Shown: piece by piece, positions 1-8,129 of the stretch | Layout: each line of letters begins with the position of its first letter | Position numbering within the stretch: position 1 is the stretch's first letter | Assembly (NCBI RefSeq): GCF_000373985.1 | Contig: NZ_KB893052.1 | Span: 1-59,396 of the forward strand | Direction: 5' to 3' | DNA: 59,396 bases | From: Desulfobacter curvatus DSM 3379 | GTDB lineage: Bacteria; Desulfobacterota; Desulfobacteria; Desulfobacterales; Desulfobacteraceae | The notes under the pieces: model-generated | Databases searched by the model: none | Told to the model about the DNA's origin: nothing | What the model saw: only the letters and a program-made list of their open reading frames with translations | Position numbers and translations under genes: made by a program

Positions 1-145
1 CTAAATAGTGATACCTTTGAACCAATTCGTCCCATAAAGGTTCCAGGTCACTCCCACAAACTTGCATCAGTTCTGCCGATGGCAATTCTTTCAATGACCC
101 AATGAATAGATTTTTATTCTCCAAGATATCAAAATTGATCTTCAC
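1..145 (-). CDS. DUF4338/DruA-like transposase-type protein, N-terminal part, cut by the window edge
   Basis: Reading leftward from a GTG at 145 there is an open frame of 48 codons to the window edge. It is preceded by a good ribosome site (GGAGGA a few bases upstream), and a stop lies in frame at 164-166. The peptide contains LKELPSAEL, followed by LEPLWDELVQRYHYL. That combination is characteristic of the start of DUF4338 proteins, which occur as stand-alone transposase-like genes and also as DruA of Druantia defence. The body of the domain lies outside the window, so I cannot tell a complete gene from a fragment, or a mobile gene from a defence gene. A mobile-element context is the more usual one. 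Confidence 0.6.
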   Translation of the reverse strand, partial: MKINFDILENKNLFIGSLKELPSAELMQVCGSDLEPLWDELVQRYHYL

Positions 146-183
146 AGCTTCCTCCACAGTTCTTCATGTAGGCCGGAAGTGTA

Positions 184-453
184 TCAGATAAAAAAGACTC
201 CGTCTATAATTTTATATGTCGCTGTCGTGTTAACAGGTTCACACAAAGCGCGTTTTTCAACGGCAGCGTTCCCGCATGTGCCGCAAAAATAAGAAGGTTT
301 CATTTTGACGGGATTGCAAATACCTTCTGCCTGACTGCTCTTGCTACCGCAGTCGTGACACATATAAACTGCCCCTATTTTGTTCTGTGCGTTACAGATC
401 TCGTTTTTGTCTGTGGATATTTTACCACCGGTCGTACACTGAAATTTTTTCAT
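184..453 (-). CDS. Small cysteine-rich protein, zinc-ribbon-like
   Basis: This is an 89-residue protein with eight or so cysteines, including two CxxC pairs (CHDC near residues 32-35 and CGTC near 57-60) and single cysteines between them. The spacing suggests one or two structural zinc sites built from three repeats of roughly 25 residues, each with a CN or CxPV element (ICNAQ, ICNPV, LCEPV). There is no signal peptide or membrane segment. A ribosome site (AAAGGTGATGATATG-like spacing, rich in A/G) precedes the ATG at 453. I do not recognise a named family. The regular cysteine pattern argues that it is translated rather than a chance frame. It stands alone, with a repeat-rich intergenic region upstream. 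Confidence 0.6.
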   Translation of the reverse strand: MKKFQCTTGGKISTDKNEICNAQNKIGAVYMCHDCGSKSSQAEGICNPVKMKPSYFCGTCGNAAVEKRALCEPVNTTATYKIIDGVFFI

Positions 454-492
454 ATCATCACCTTTTTCTTTTATCCGTCACTGACAGCCTGA

Positions 493-547
493 ATAACGGC
501 CATGGGCCGACCTGGTCTATCAACACCCAGGCTTTAACCCACAACAA
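493..547 (+). repeat. Dispersed repeat family A, partial copy 1
   Basis: This is a partial copy of an intergenic repeat. It starts AACGGCCATGGGCCGACC and ends at CCCACAACAAA. The same core recurs at 15541-15640, 21064-21114 (reverse), 33651-33740 and 54951-55049. The first ~20 bases hold a short inverted repeat. Beyond ACAACAAA this copy diverges from the longer ones. It carries no coding potential. Confidence 0.75.
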
Positions 548-594
548 AATATGAAAGTAACTTAGCAACTTATTGGCACTTTATTATAATAAAC

Positions 595-644
595 TCTCTG
601 TAACCCACAGAGATGTTTCAATATTCGTTGTGGGTCGAACCACG
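595..644 (-). repeat. Family A repeat, inverted second half with hairpin
   Basis: Read on the minus strand, this stretch matches 33681-33730 closely (CGTGGTTCG, CCCACAACGAATATTGAAAC, then the hairpin). Here the hairpin has arms TCTCTGT (595-601) and ACAGAGA (607-613). It faces the copy at 493-547, so the two partial copies converge. The hairpin could act as a terminator for a transcript coming from the right. Confidence 0.7.
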
Positions 645-726
645 ATGAAAAAATTGTTCAAACCGTGGCTCTTATAGATAAAGATATGACCAATTCAGGA
701 GCAGTCAATATTATGAGTATATAAAA

Positions 727-870
727 ATGTCAATCAAAGCTAACAAGAATGATGAATATAAATCGTATAAGCAAAGAGTTTTAAATTCCCCAGGGAATTA
801 TCGTGGCGAACACGAAAAAAAAGAACCAGGTGCAGAGAAAGAACATTCTCTAAATGAAAATTTCAAATAG
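727..870 (+). CDS. Possible small hydrophilic protein
   Basis: An open frame of 47 codons runs from ATG 727 to TAG 870. The product is highly charged (Lys/Glu/Asn-rich) with no hydrophobic segment, cysteine or recognised motif. The upstream bases contain no clear Shine-Dalgarno sequence. The codon use is plausible, but the frame is short and lies in a repeat-rich region. It may be a small expressed protein, the remnant of a longer gene, or nothing. Confidence 0.3.
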   Translation: MSIKANKNDEYKSYKQRVLNSPGNYRGEHEKKEPGAEKEHSLNENFK

Positions 871-948
871 GTGTCCCCTATGTCAATGGCACCAACAAAG
901 GGGTCCTGGAAGATGCTGCCGAAGATGGATGATACGCTTAGGAGAGAT

Positions 949-977
949 ATGCCCTGCTTTATGTCGAAACAGGGCAT
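949..977 (-). terminator. Hairpin downstream of the superoxide dismutase gene
   Basis: ATGCCCTG (949-956) and CAGGGCAT (970-977) form a perfect 8-bp stem about 12 bases beyond the stop codon of the minus-strand SOD gene. There is no strong T run after it, so it may act as a 3' stability element rather than a strong intrinsic terminator. Confidence 0.45.
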
Positions 978-988
978 GAATTTAGCCT

Positions 989-1678
989 CTACCCGGCCAG
1001 ATTGGTTTCTGCAAATTCCCAGTTGACCAGATGTTCCAGATATGCGTCGACATAGTCCGCTCTGCGGTTCTGATAATCCAGATAATATGCATGTTCCCAG
1101 ACATCAACGGTAAGGAGCGGAGTCAGCCCTTGGGCAATGGGTGTATCGGCGTTTGCAGTTTTGATGATTTTCAGCTTATCGCCGTCTTTGACCAGCCATG
1201 CCCATCCGCTGCCGAACTGGGAAAGCGCCGCAGATGCAAAGGCTTTTTTGAATTCATACAAACTTCCGAAGTCCGCTTGAATTTTTTCGGCGATGGCACC
1301 GGTAGGCTCACCGCCGCCACCCGGTTTCATACTGTGCCAATAGAAGGTGTGGTTAAAAGCCTGGGCGGCATTATTAAAAATACCCTTCTCGTCGGTGCTG
1401 CCGTAGGTTTTCTGAATAATTTCTTCGATGGGAAGATCAGCGTAGGCGGTGCCGTTAATCATACCGTTCAATTTTTTTACATAGCCGGCATGGTGCTTCC
1501 CATAATGAACAAGAACTGTCCGTTCAGAAATATATGGTTCAAGGGCATCGGCTTTGTAGGGCAAAGACTCCTGAATTTTCACCCCTCCCCCAAGGCCTTT
1601 ACAGCTGACACCGGTCAGCTGAAACAGTGCAAGGGCACCCGCACCGGCTGAAAGTTTTAAAAATTTTCTTCTGTCCAT
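989..1678 (-). CDS. sodB: Tat-exported iron superoxide dismutase
   Basis: Fe/Mn superoxide dismutase of 229 residues that converts superoxide to H2O2 and O2. The four metal ligands are visible at H58 (in HYGKHH), H110 (AQAFNHTFYWH), D192 and H196 (DVWEHAYY). Q106 in NNAAQ is the second-sphere glutamine position typical of the iron enzymes. The N-terminus is MDRRKFLKLSAGAGALALF, a twin-arginine signal, with a possible lipobox cysteine at C26 (TGVSC). The enzyme is therefore probably exported folded, with its metal, to the periplasm, possibly as a lipoprotein. Cytoplasmic SodB lacks such a leader. It is a single gene with a clear ribosome site (AAGGAGGGTG), and the antiporter gene upstream is divergent. 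Confidence 0.93.
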   Translation of the reverse strand: MDRRKFLKLSAGAGALALFQLTGVSCKGLGGGVKIQESLPYKADALEPYISERTVLVHYGKHHAGYVKKLNGMINGTAYADLPIEEIIQKTYGSTDEKGIFNNAAQAFNHTFYWHSMKPGGGGEPTGAIAEKIQADFGSLYEFKKAFASAALSQFGSGWAWLVKDGDKLKIIKTANADTPIAQGLTPLLTVDVWEHAYYLDYQNRRADYVDAYLEHLVNWEFAETNLAG

Positions 1679-1899
1679 TCACCCTCCTTTTCTAAGTTTT
1701 GAAATGAGTATTTCGATTTCTTTGGTGCTGTCTTTTCAGGCGTACGTTTCGGAATGCTGCGCATTGATTCTGCACATTGGGGTCAGTTTAGGCTCTCGGC
1801 TTTGGCCTTGTCAATGAAAACCTGTTGGGTTACATTGAGCGGCGAACCATATGGAGTTCAGATGGATACAAAGCAACTTATAATAACGGCTAAAAACAG

Positions 1900-3768
1900 A
1901 TGAATGAACATACGCTCATACAGATTTCCGGGATACTGGTCGCAGCCACCGCCTGTCAATGGTTGGCCTGGCGCGTAAAAATTCCGGGAATTGTTTTTCT
2001 TCTGATCACCGGCATCCTGGCCGGCCCTGTGCTGGGACTTTTGAACCCCGAAAAAATGATGGGGGATCTTTTTTTCCCCTTTGTGTCCATGTCCGTGGCC
2101 CTGATTCTGTTTGAGGGCAGCCTGACATTGAATTTTGCAGAAATTCGAGGGCTTCATATCGTAGTTCGAAACATGGTATCCTACGGTATGCTGGTCACCT
2201 GGATCATCACGGCCCTGGCCGCCCGCCTGGGGTTGGGACTGTCCTGGCAAATCAGCGTGCTTCTGGGGGCCATCACATCTGTGAGCGGCCCCACTGTGAT
2301 CGTACCCATGCTGCGAACGGTCCGGCCCAACCATAACATCGCCAATATCCTCAGGTGGGAAGGCATCATTGTGGATCCCATCGGTGCAGCCATGGCGGTT
2401 CTGGCCTATGAATTCATCATATCCGGATCAGCCCAGCAGGCCATGGGCCATACCACACTTGTGTTTGTCCGGCTGGTGGCCACGGGCTCGGCCATTGGCG
2501 TGGTCTGCGGCTACGGGTTTGGTATGGCCATACGCAAACATTGGATCCCAGAATTCATGCACAACCTGTTTGCCCTCTCCCTGGTTCTTGGCGCGTTTGT
2601 ATTTTCCAATTATCTGCAGCATGAATCGGGCCTGGTAACAGTCACCGTCATGGGCATTTGGCTGGCCAACATGAAGGATGTGCCCATTGGGGATATTCTT
2701 GATTTCAAGGAAAACATCAGTATTCTGCTGATTTCCGTCCTCTTTATTATGCTGGCCGCAAGGCTCTGTATTGATGAACTCATGGCCCTGGGCTGGGGGA
2801 TGAGTTTTCTATTCATCGCCATTCAATTTCTGGCCCGTCCCATGAACATCATGGTGTCCAGCATCGGCTCCAGCCTTACCTGGCCGGAACGGCATATGCT
2901 GGCCTGGATTGCCCCGCGTGGAATCGTGGCAGCAGCCATTTCGGCCTTGTTCGCCACCCAGCTACAGAAGGAAGGCTGCCCGGATGCCGGGGTCCTGGTG
3001 CCCCTGACCTTTTTTATTATTATTTCCACGGTCATCGTGCAAAGCGTTACGGCACGTCCCATTGCCCTGTGGCTTAAGGTGGCCGAACCCACGCCCAACG
3101 GCTTTGTCATCTTCGGAGCCAATCAACTGGCGCGTGCCATTGGAAAAGCCTTAATGGATCTGGGGTTTCAGGTTCAACTGGCCGATACCGGGTGGGATCA
3201 GGTAATGAAGGCCAAAAACGAAGGGCTGCCCACATATTTCGGCAATCCCGTGTCGGAACATGCGGACCGGCATATTCAGCTGGTCGGCATCCGCGGAGTG
3301 CTCGCCCTGTTTCCCCATGAAGCGGCCAACCTGGCGGTAGCCATTCATTATCGTCTGGAACTGGGGGCGGATGAAATTTATATTCTGCCCTCCCGCATGG
3401 AAAATGACCGGTTGAGTGCCGATCGGATGTCCATCCAGAACCATGGAAAAATTCTGTTTGGAAAAACAGCCTCATATCCGGCTATGGCCACCGATCTGGC
3501 CCGGGGGGGACAGATTATCACCACAAAACTGACAGAAAAATTCACCTTGGAACAGTTCACGGAAAAGCACGGCTCAAAGGCCCTGCTCTTATTTGCCGTG
3601 GACAAAACCAACCGGCTTCACGTGTATGCCCACGACAGCCAAATCGTTCCCGAGCCCGGGTGGTCGCTGGTGTATATGCTGAAAGACGATACGGACAATC
3701 ATTCAAAAACTGGAGGAGATAAACACATCACCAATCCCGAGCGTTTAAAAAAGGGATACAGTGTCTGA
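1900..3768 (+). CDS. CPA1-type cation/proton antiporter with C-terminal RCK (TrkA-N) domain
   Basis: This 622-residue protein has a membrane domain of about 12 helices (residues 5-395). It shows the CPA hallmarks FEGSLTLNF near 71-79, GAITSVSGPT near 123-132, and EGIIVDP at 154-160, where D159 sits at the ion-binding position. From about residue 398 a nucleotide-binding Rossmann fold follows, with the glycine-rich start FGANQLARAIGKAL. This is the arrangement of NhaP/KefC-like exchangers whose transport is gated by NAD(H) or another ligand. It exchanges Na+ or K+ for H+ at the inner membrane, and which cation cannot be told from sequence. The start codon has only a weak ribosome site. It is a single gene, divergent from sodB and convergent with the toxin-antitoxin pair. 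Confidence 0.85.
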   Translation: MNEHTLIQISGILVAATACQWLAWRVKIPGIVFLLITGILAGPVLGLLNPEKMMGDLFFPFVSMSVALILFEGSLTLNFAEIRGLHIVVRNMVSYGMLVTWIITALAARLGLGLSWQISVLLGAITSVSGPTVIVPMLRTVRPNHNIANILRWEGIIVDPIGAAMAVLAYEFIISGSAQQAMGHTTLVFVRLVATGSAIGVVCGYGFGMAIRKHWIPEFMHNLFALSLVLGAFVFSNYLQHESGLVTVTVMGIWLANMKDVPIGDILDFKENISILLISVLFIMLAARLCIDELMALGWGMSFLFIAIQFLARPMNIMVSSIGSSLTWPERHMLAWIAPRGIVAAAISALFATQLQKEGCPDAGVLVPLTFFIIISTVIVQSVTARPIALWLKVAEPTPNGFVIFGANQLARAIGKALMDLGFQVQLADTGWDQVMKAKNEGLPTYFGNPVSEHADRHIQLVGIRGVLALFPHEAANLAVAIHYRLELGADEIYILPSRMENDRLSADRMSIQNHGKILFGKTASYPAMATDLARGGQIITTKLTEKFTLEQFTEKHGSKALLLFAVDKTNRLHVYAHDSQIVPEPGWSLVYMLKDDTDNHSKTGGDKHITNPERLKKGYSV

Positions 3769-3793
3769 ATTCAACTCATTGAATCGTTGGGTT

Positions 3794-4108
3794 TTATCCG
3801 GCAACGCCGGAATTCATTTCTTTGGAAAACCTTGGGCAGCGTGAAGTCACCTCGGATGCATCCATCCCGAAATGGTTGAGAAGCCGGACGACCTGTAACG
3901 GCCGGCAGTGATCACCCGCCTCAAGCGCCTCAAACTCAGCCGGATCAATACCCAGCAACGCCAATATTTCATCCCGGGTGTCTTCATTTTGAGCCATCCG
4001 GGCCACCACATTCATCGTTGCGGTACAAATGTGACATTCCTTATGATAAAGGGATAAAAAAGACTTATTCGTAAATTTTTCTTCCAGCAGTTCTTTAAAA
4101 AAGAGCAC
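3794..4108 (-). CDS. HigA-like antitoxin with XRE-type helix-turn-helix
   Basis: I place the start at GTG 4108, which overlaps the last codons of the toxin gene by 14 bases. That overlap is usual for toxin-first HigBA pairs. The product is about 104 residues. The C-terminal half (EILALLGIDPAEFEALEAG and what follows) resembles an XRE helix-turn-helix in which LGIDPAEFEALEAG is the recognition-turn region. The N-terminal ~40 residues carry several Cys/His (CHICTA) and may form the toxin-binding part. The role is to neutralise the upstream toxin and to repress the operon. The longer frame reaching to 4354 is only antisense-shifted toxin sequence. Confidence 0.6.
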   Translation of the reverse strand: MLFFKELLEEKFTNKSFLSLYHKECHICTATMNVVARMAQNEDTRDEILALLGIDPAEFEALEAGDHCRPLQVVRLLNHFGMDASEVTSRCPRFSKEMNSGVAG

Positions 4109-4484
4109 GGCTGATCTTCTCCAGTTTTTTTTCAGATACCCGGGACAAAAACTCATCCCGGTAAGCGATGACCTGATCAATATATTTTTCAGGCACTCTA
4201 CGGGTGTTTTTGAAAAACACCTCATACAATACGATGAATTTCTGATAGCAAAAAAAATAGAGGACCCGGATTCGATCCTGGGACAGGGTAAACCGAAGTT
4301 CGTGAACCCCATCATGCAGCACATCAGCATAGGGTCTCGGCAGGGTTGGGCCATGCTCTTCCAACAGTCCCAGCAACCTTAGCAGCTTCACCTGATGCTT
4401 CTCAGGACGAGAATTGATAAAGTCCGTAACCGGACAAGCGTGCTCCTTACCATCGCAAAAAAGAACTCTCCATTTTGGTTTCAT
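4095..4484 (-). CDS. higB: RelE/HigB-type mRNA interferase toxin (Gp49-like)
   Basis: A 129-residue basic protein of the RelE/ParE superfamily, phage Gp49/HigB branch. Recognisable pieces are LLEEHGPTLPRPYADVLHDG, then HELRFTLSQDRIRVLYFF, the core beta strands of the fold, and LYEVFFKNTRRVP with the basic residues used in RNA binding. The family cleaves ribosome-bound mRNA. The gene precedes the antitoxin gene and overlaps it. The pair sits alone between the antiporter and the TonB operon. Whether it is active cannot be judged from sequence, but the frame is intact and the length is usual. Confidence 0.8.
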   Translation of the reverse strand: MKPKWRVLFCDGKEHACPVTDFINSRPEKHQVKLLRLLGLLEEHGPTLPRPYADVLHDGVHELRFTLSQDRIRVLYFFCYQKFIVLYEVFFKNTRRVPEKYIDQVIAYRDEFLSRVSEKKLEKISRALF

Positions 4485-4761
4485 ATTCTATCCCTTATCC
4501 CACATACCGCGCCTTGGCGCCGGTCCTTTCTTCAACTATATCTAAATGATCAGTGTCATAGGATAGGAATATACTTTTTGTCAAGAAAAGCATAAAGGAT
4601 AAATAAAAAGGGACTTGATTCTAAAATTTAAGTATCAGCTATCAGTAAAACCCTCTTCAGATCACGCCTTGACAACAAAAAATCGATATGCTTTAAAGAG
4701 CAAACCGCGTCAAGAAGGCGCATGCGATAAAGCACTATATTAGTACTCATAAAATTAACTG
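4485..4761. other. Intergenic stretch, no gene seen
   Basis: This AT-rich region upstream of the TonB operon holds the divergent promoters for higB and for the operon at 4881. Around 4641-4655 it contains AGTATCAGCTATCAG, which echoes the CTGATAGCTGATAG core of repeat family B. No convincing open frame or RNA gene was seen. Confidence 0.4.
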
Positions 4762-4824
4762 AAGCCAAGAAGGTAGACGTGTCGAGATTTTGGACACAAC
4801 GATCCTTTTTGGCTTTTTTATTTT
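4762..4824 (+). terminator. Structured leader with terminator-like hairpin upstream of the TonB operon
   Basis: AAGCCAA (4762-4768) pairs with TTGGCTT (4809-4815) and is followed by TTTTATTTT. Within the loop, GTGTC (4779-4783) pairs with GACAC (4793-4797). The element lies 57 bases before the start of the operon and in the same direction, so it could be a terminator, an attenuator or a small RNA end. Just downstream, AACTGA (4841-4846) and TCAGTT (4852-4857) make a small palindrome that could be an operator. Confidence 0.5.
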
Positions 4825-4880
4825 CTATCTAATTCGTTTTAACTGAAAAGATCAGTTGAAATGAAAACACGGAGAAGAAG

Positions 4881-5651
4881 ATGAACAAAGGCAAATTTGC
4901 CATGCAGGCCTTTTTAATACTTACAATGTCATGGTCCTATGATGCCCTGGCAGGGGATGTGAAAAAAAAGATCGAAGCCCCTGTGCATGAGGCGGTGGGA
5001 ATTGAACGGAGAACTCAAGTCCAGGAGGTCCAGTGGCGCACTGAAAGAGAAAAAAAAGCATTGGAGTTTGAAGCCCTGGAAAAAGAACTGGCCATGGTTA
5101 AACAGGAACGAAACACTGAAACTGCCCGGAGAACGGCCCTGATTTCAAACATAAGCCAACAAACAAAGCAGCTGGCGGATATTGCCGATATTGAGGCCCA
5201 GATGTCTCCATTTCTTTGCGAGTTATTAGACAAAATCAAAAAATTAAACGCCCAAGATCTGCCTTTTTTACAGGCGGAGCGCGAAAAAAGGATTCAGGCC
5301 CTTGAAGAATTAAACGCTGATCCGCAAGTCCCGGTGAGCGAAAAATTCAGAAAATTGATGGAGGCCCTTTTGGTGGAAACCGAATACGGCACAACCATTG
5401 AAGTCTACCAGCAGACGATCCCCCTTTCCGGGGAAGAGACCCTGGCCAACATCTTCCGACTGGGTCGCTTGCGCCTTTTTTATCAAACCCTGGACAAACA
5501 GCAATGCGGATTCTTCAACCCGGCCCAGAAGGTATGGCAACCCCTGGAGAACATATACCTTAAAGCCATTCAGGCCGCCATAGACATGGGTTCCAAGCGC
5601 AAGCCCGTTGAGATTTTAACCCTGCCCTTAGGAAGGATCGTGGTCCAATGA
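4881..5651 (+). CDS. DUF3450 family periplasmic protein, TonB2-system component
   Basis: This 256-residue protein has an N-terminal signal peptide (cleavage near DALAG, residues 20-25). A long charged coiled coil (about 35-110) follows, then the conserved DUF3450 half (PFLQAEREKRIQALEELNAD near 130-150 and EYGTTIEVYQQTIPL near 180-195). DUF3450 proteins occur as the first gene of TonB2/TtpC-type operons and are thought to assist the periplasmic side of the ExbB-like motor. The gene overlaps the next one by four bases (ATGA) and is therefore translationally coupled. A good GGAG ribosome site precedes ATG 4881. Confidence 0.85.
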   Translation: MNKGKFAMQAFLILTMSWSYDALAGDVKKKIEAPVHEAVGIERRTQVQEVQWRTEREKKALEFEALEKELAMVKQERNTETARRTALISNISQQTKQLADIADIEAQMSPFLCELLDKIKKLNAQDLPFLQAEREKRIQALEELNADPQVPVSEKFRKLMEALLVETEYGTTIEVYQQTIPLSGEETLANIFRLGRLRLFYQTLDKQQCGFFNPAQKVWQPLENIYLKAIQAAIDMGSKRKPVEILTLPLGRIVVQ

Positions 5652-7087
5652 AACGCACCCCTCAGTATACAATCATCGCTGCGGTTCTGGGTGTCATGCT
5701 GCTTTTCAGCCAGCCGGCATGGGCAAAGGATATGCGGGAAATCCGCATCGAAACCCGGAAAATTGAAGAGTCCATGAAACAAAAGGCGGCAGCAGAACTG
5801 TCTGCCGCCCAAAAGGCGGCCAGTGAAAGCCGCCGGCAGATTCTAGCGGACAGGTCCCGGTTGAACCGGGCCATTGCGGATTTAAAGCAGCGGATTACGG
5901 CTGTTAATGTTGAACTCAAAGCTCTTAAATCTGAAAATGAAGGGCTGGCCACCCAGGAGAGCCAACTGGCCGCAAAACTGGATGACGCCCAGGGCACGAT
6001 CCAGGAATTGTCCGGTGTCATCCGCATGAACGCCAAAGACATCCGTTCCCTTCTGGATGACAGTTTTCTCACCGGGGTGTACCACCCGGATACCCAGTTT
6101 TTATCCACAATGACAGATAGTTCAGTCATTCCCGGGATGGCTCAGATTAAAGCCATGTCTGATCTGCTTTTTGACCAGATTGACCAAGGCGGATCCGTCA
6201 GCCTGGAAACCGGCACAATCGTCAATCGCAAAGGAAAAGCCCAGGAGAGCAAAATCCTGATCATCGGGGCGTTTACAGGGGCATACCGAACGGGCGGGGA
6301 ATCCGGATTTCTCAACTATGCCCATGGAGAGAAAAAACTGTATGCCCTGTCCAAACTGCCGACCTCGGCCATGCAGAAACAGCTTACCCGGTATATGGAA
6401 GGTAAAAGTGATGCCGTGCCCATGGACATTTCCAGGGGTGGGGCATTGAACCAACTGATTCACGATTTAAGCCTGATGGACCAGATTCCCAAGGGCGGTC
6501 CCATTGTCTGGCCTATTATAGCCATTCTGGCATTGGGCGCGTTGATCACTCTGGAACGGATCTTTTTCATTTTACGCCGGAGAATCAGCCTTGAAACCGT
6601 GTGCAGTAAAATTGAAACCCAGGCCGGAGACCAAAACTGGAATGCGTGTGCCGCAACCTGCGACCAATACAGTAAAAATCCGGTTATCCGGGTCATCCGT
6701 TCGGGGGTTGACAGCCGTGACCTTCCCCGGGAAGACATGGAAAATGCGGTCCAGGAAGCCATTCTTAAAGAAATCCCCCCCATGGAACGGTTTTTGTCCA
6801 CCATGGGCATGCTGGCAGCCATTGCGCCCCTGTTAGGGCTGTTGGGAACCGTTACCGGCATGATCGATACCTTCCATGTCATCACCATGCACGGCACAGG
6901 CGATCCGCGAATGATGTCCGGCGGCATTTCCGAGGCCCTGGTGACCACCATGTTGGGCCTGTCCGTGGCCATTCCCATCATGCTCTCCCACACCCTTTTG
7001 AGCCGGTCCGTGGAAAATAGTGTGGGAATGATGGAAGAAAAGGCCATGGCATTGATCAATATCGTCCAAAAATTCAAGGGGGCCTGA
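5648..7087 (+). CDS. TtpC-like large ExbB/TolQ proton channel protein with periplasmic coiled coil
   Basis: This 479-residue protein begins with a signal peptide (residues 1-26, cleavage near AWAKD). A periplasmic coiled coil (about 30-135) and a globular linker follow. The C-terminal MotA/TolQ/ExbB domain has three membrane helices near 281-305 (IVWPIIAILALGALITLERI), 385-410 (GMLAAIAPLLGLLGTVTGMI) and 425-455. The extra N-terminal domain is the mark of TtpC proteins of TonB2 systems. TtpC is a required extra component there, besides the ordinary ExbB. It is coupled to both neighbours by overlaps (ATGA upstream, one base downstream). Confidence 0.85.
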   Translation: MKRTPQYTIIAAVLGVMLLFSQPAWAKDMREIRIETRKIEESMKQKAAAELSAAQKAASESRRQILADRSRLNRAIADLKQRITAVNVELKALKSENEGLATQESQLAAKLDDAQGTIQELSGVIRMNAKDIRSLLDDSFLTGVYHPDTQFLSTMTDSSVIPGMAQIKAMSDLLFDQIDQGGSVSLETGTIVNRKGKAQESKILIIGAFTGAYRTGGESGFLNYAHGEKKLYALSKLPTSAMQKQLTRYMEGKSDAVPMDISRGGALNQLIHDLSLMDQIPKGGPIVWPIIAILALGALITLERIFFILRRRISLETVCSKIETQAGDQNWNACAATCDQYSKNPVIRVIRSGVDSRDLPREDMENAVQEAILKEIPPMERFLSTMGMLAAIAPLLGLLGTVTGMIDTFHVITMHGTGDPRMMSGGISEALVTTMLGLSVAIPIMLSHTLLSRSVENSVGMMEEKAMALINIVQKFKGA

Positions 7088-7698
7088 TGCCGGAGTTTCT
7101 TCGGGAGAACCTTGAGCTCATGACAGACCTGATCCGGGCCGGCGGCGTGGTCATGGTGCCCCTGGTCATCTTAAGTCTTGTCATGTGGCTGCTGATTCTC
7201 GAACGGGCCTTTTTTTTCAGGCGGCTCTACAAAAAAAACATGAACAGCAGCACCGCCCTCTCCCTGGTCCGTGAAAACACCCTGCCCGACCCCAAAGTAT
7301 ACCGCGGGGCCGTCAGTCTCCTCGTCACGGAGTTCATTCAAAACCGCTCCGGCTCCGCCCAACTGGACCGCCACCTTCTGGATGCGGCAGTGGCCCGGAT
7401 CAACCGGCGGATGACCCGGTCCCTGTCAGTGATCGGGGTCCTGGCAGCCATGGCCCCGCTCATGGGACTGCTCGGCACCGTCACCGGCATGATCACCACC
7501 TTTGACGTTCTGGCCATATTCGGCACAGGCAATGCCAAAGCCATGGCCGGCGGTATCTCAGAATCCCTCATCACCACCCAGACAGGTCTTATTGTGGCCA
7601 TTCCGGGACTTTACATGAAAGGGTTTCTGGACCGGCGGGCCGAACATTTAAGCCAACGCATCCAGCGGATGGGCTTATACCTGAAAAGACATCTATAG
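7087..7698 (+). CDS. exbB: ExbB, MotA/TolQ/ExbB proton channel
   Basis: A 203-residue inner-membrane protein with the usual three-helix ExbB topology: helix 1 near 20-40 (GGVVMVPLVILSLVMWLLIL), helix 2 near 118-140 and helix 3 near 155-178. The conserved core is AAMAPLMGLLGTVTGMITTF, followed by GGISESLITTQTGLIVAIPG. ExbB pentamers with an ExbD dimer form the proton-driven motor that powers TonB. It is the second ExbB-type subunit of the operon and starts one base inside the stop of the TtpC-like gene. Confidence 0.9.
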   Translation: MPEFLRENLELMTDLIRAGGVVMVPLVILSLVMWLLILERAFFFRRLYKKNMNSSTALSLVRENTLPDPKVYRGAVSLLVTEFIQNRSGSAQLDRHLLDAAVARINRRMTRSLSVIGVLAAMAPLMGLLGTVTGMITTFDVLAIFGTGNAKAMAGGISESLITTQTGLIVAIPGLYMKGFLDRRAEHLSQRIQRMGLYLKRHL

Positions 7699-7709
7699 GA
7701 GATCAATCC

Positions 7710-8129
7710 ATGTTAAACGTTTCAACAAGCAGAAAACATAAAAAAAGCGCGGTGGAGCTGAACATGGCACCGCTCATTGATATGGTATTTATCCTGTTGA
7801 TTTTTTTCCTTGTCACCACAAGCTTTGTCAAGGAAACCGGCATTGATGTCACCCGGCCCACCGCATCAACCGCAACCACCCAATCCAAAGCCACCATCCT
7901 CATTGCCGTGGACAGCCAGAACCGGGTTTTTATGGATCACCGGGAGATCGATATCCGGGCGGTCAGAGCCAATACCGAACGGGCCCTGGCCGAAAATCCC
8001 GAGGGGGCCGTGGTGGTGGTGGCGGACCAGACATCCGACACCGGTGTGGCCATCCAGGTCATGGACGGCTGCCGCCTGGCAGGCGCCTCTAATGTATCTT
8101 TGGCGGCAGCCCTTCCGGAGGGGCAATGA
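7710..8129 (+). CDS. exbD: ExbD biopolymer transport protein
   Basis: A 139-residue protein with a short cytoplasmic start, one membrane helix (PLIDMVFILLIFFLVTTSF, residues 21-39) and a periplasmic domain. D24 in the helix is the single essential membrane aspartate that carries protons in this family. The gene follows exbB by 11 bases with GGAG in the gap, and overlaps tonB by four bases (ATGA). Confidence 0.93.
   Translation: MLNVSTSRKHKKSAVELNMAPLIDMVFILLIFFLVTTSFVKETGIDVTRPTASTATTQSKATILIAVDSQNRVFMDHREIDIRAVRANTERALAENPEGAVVVVADQTSDTGVAIQVMDGCRLAGASNVSLAAALPEGQ

Noticed and set aside
1..145. Druantia defence system at the left edge
   Set aside because: Only the N-terminus of a DUF4338-like protein is present and no other Druantia gene is visible. 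A transposase-like gene is equally likely.
1031..1651. Long plus-strand frame inside the SOD gene
   Set aside because: It is antisense to a gene with all metal ligands in place and shows no family features.
3794..4354. 186-residue frame as one antitoxin protein
   Set aside because: Its first ~80 residues are an out-of-frame reading of the toxin gene. The GTG at 4108 gives a normal-sized antitoxin.
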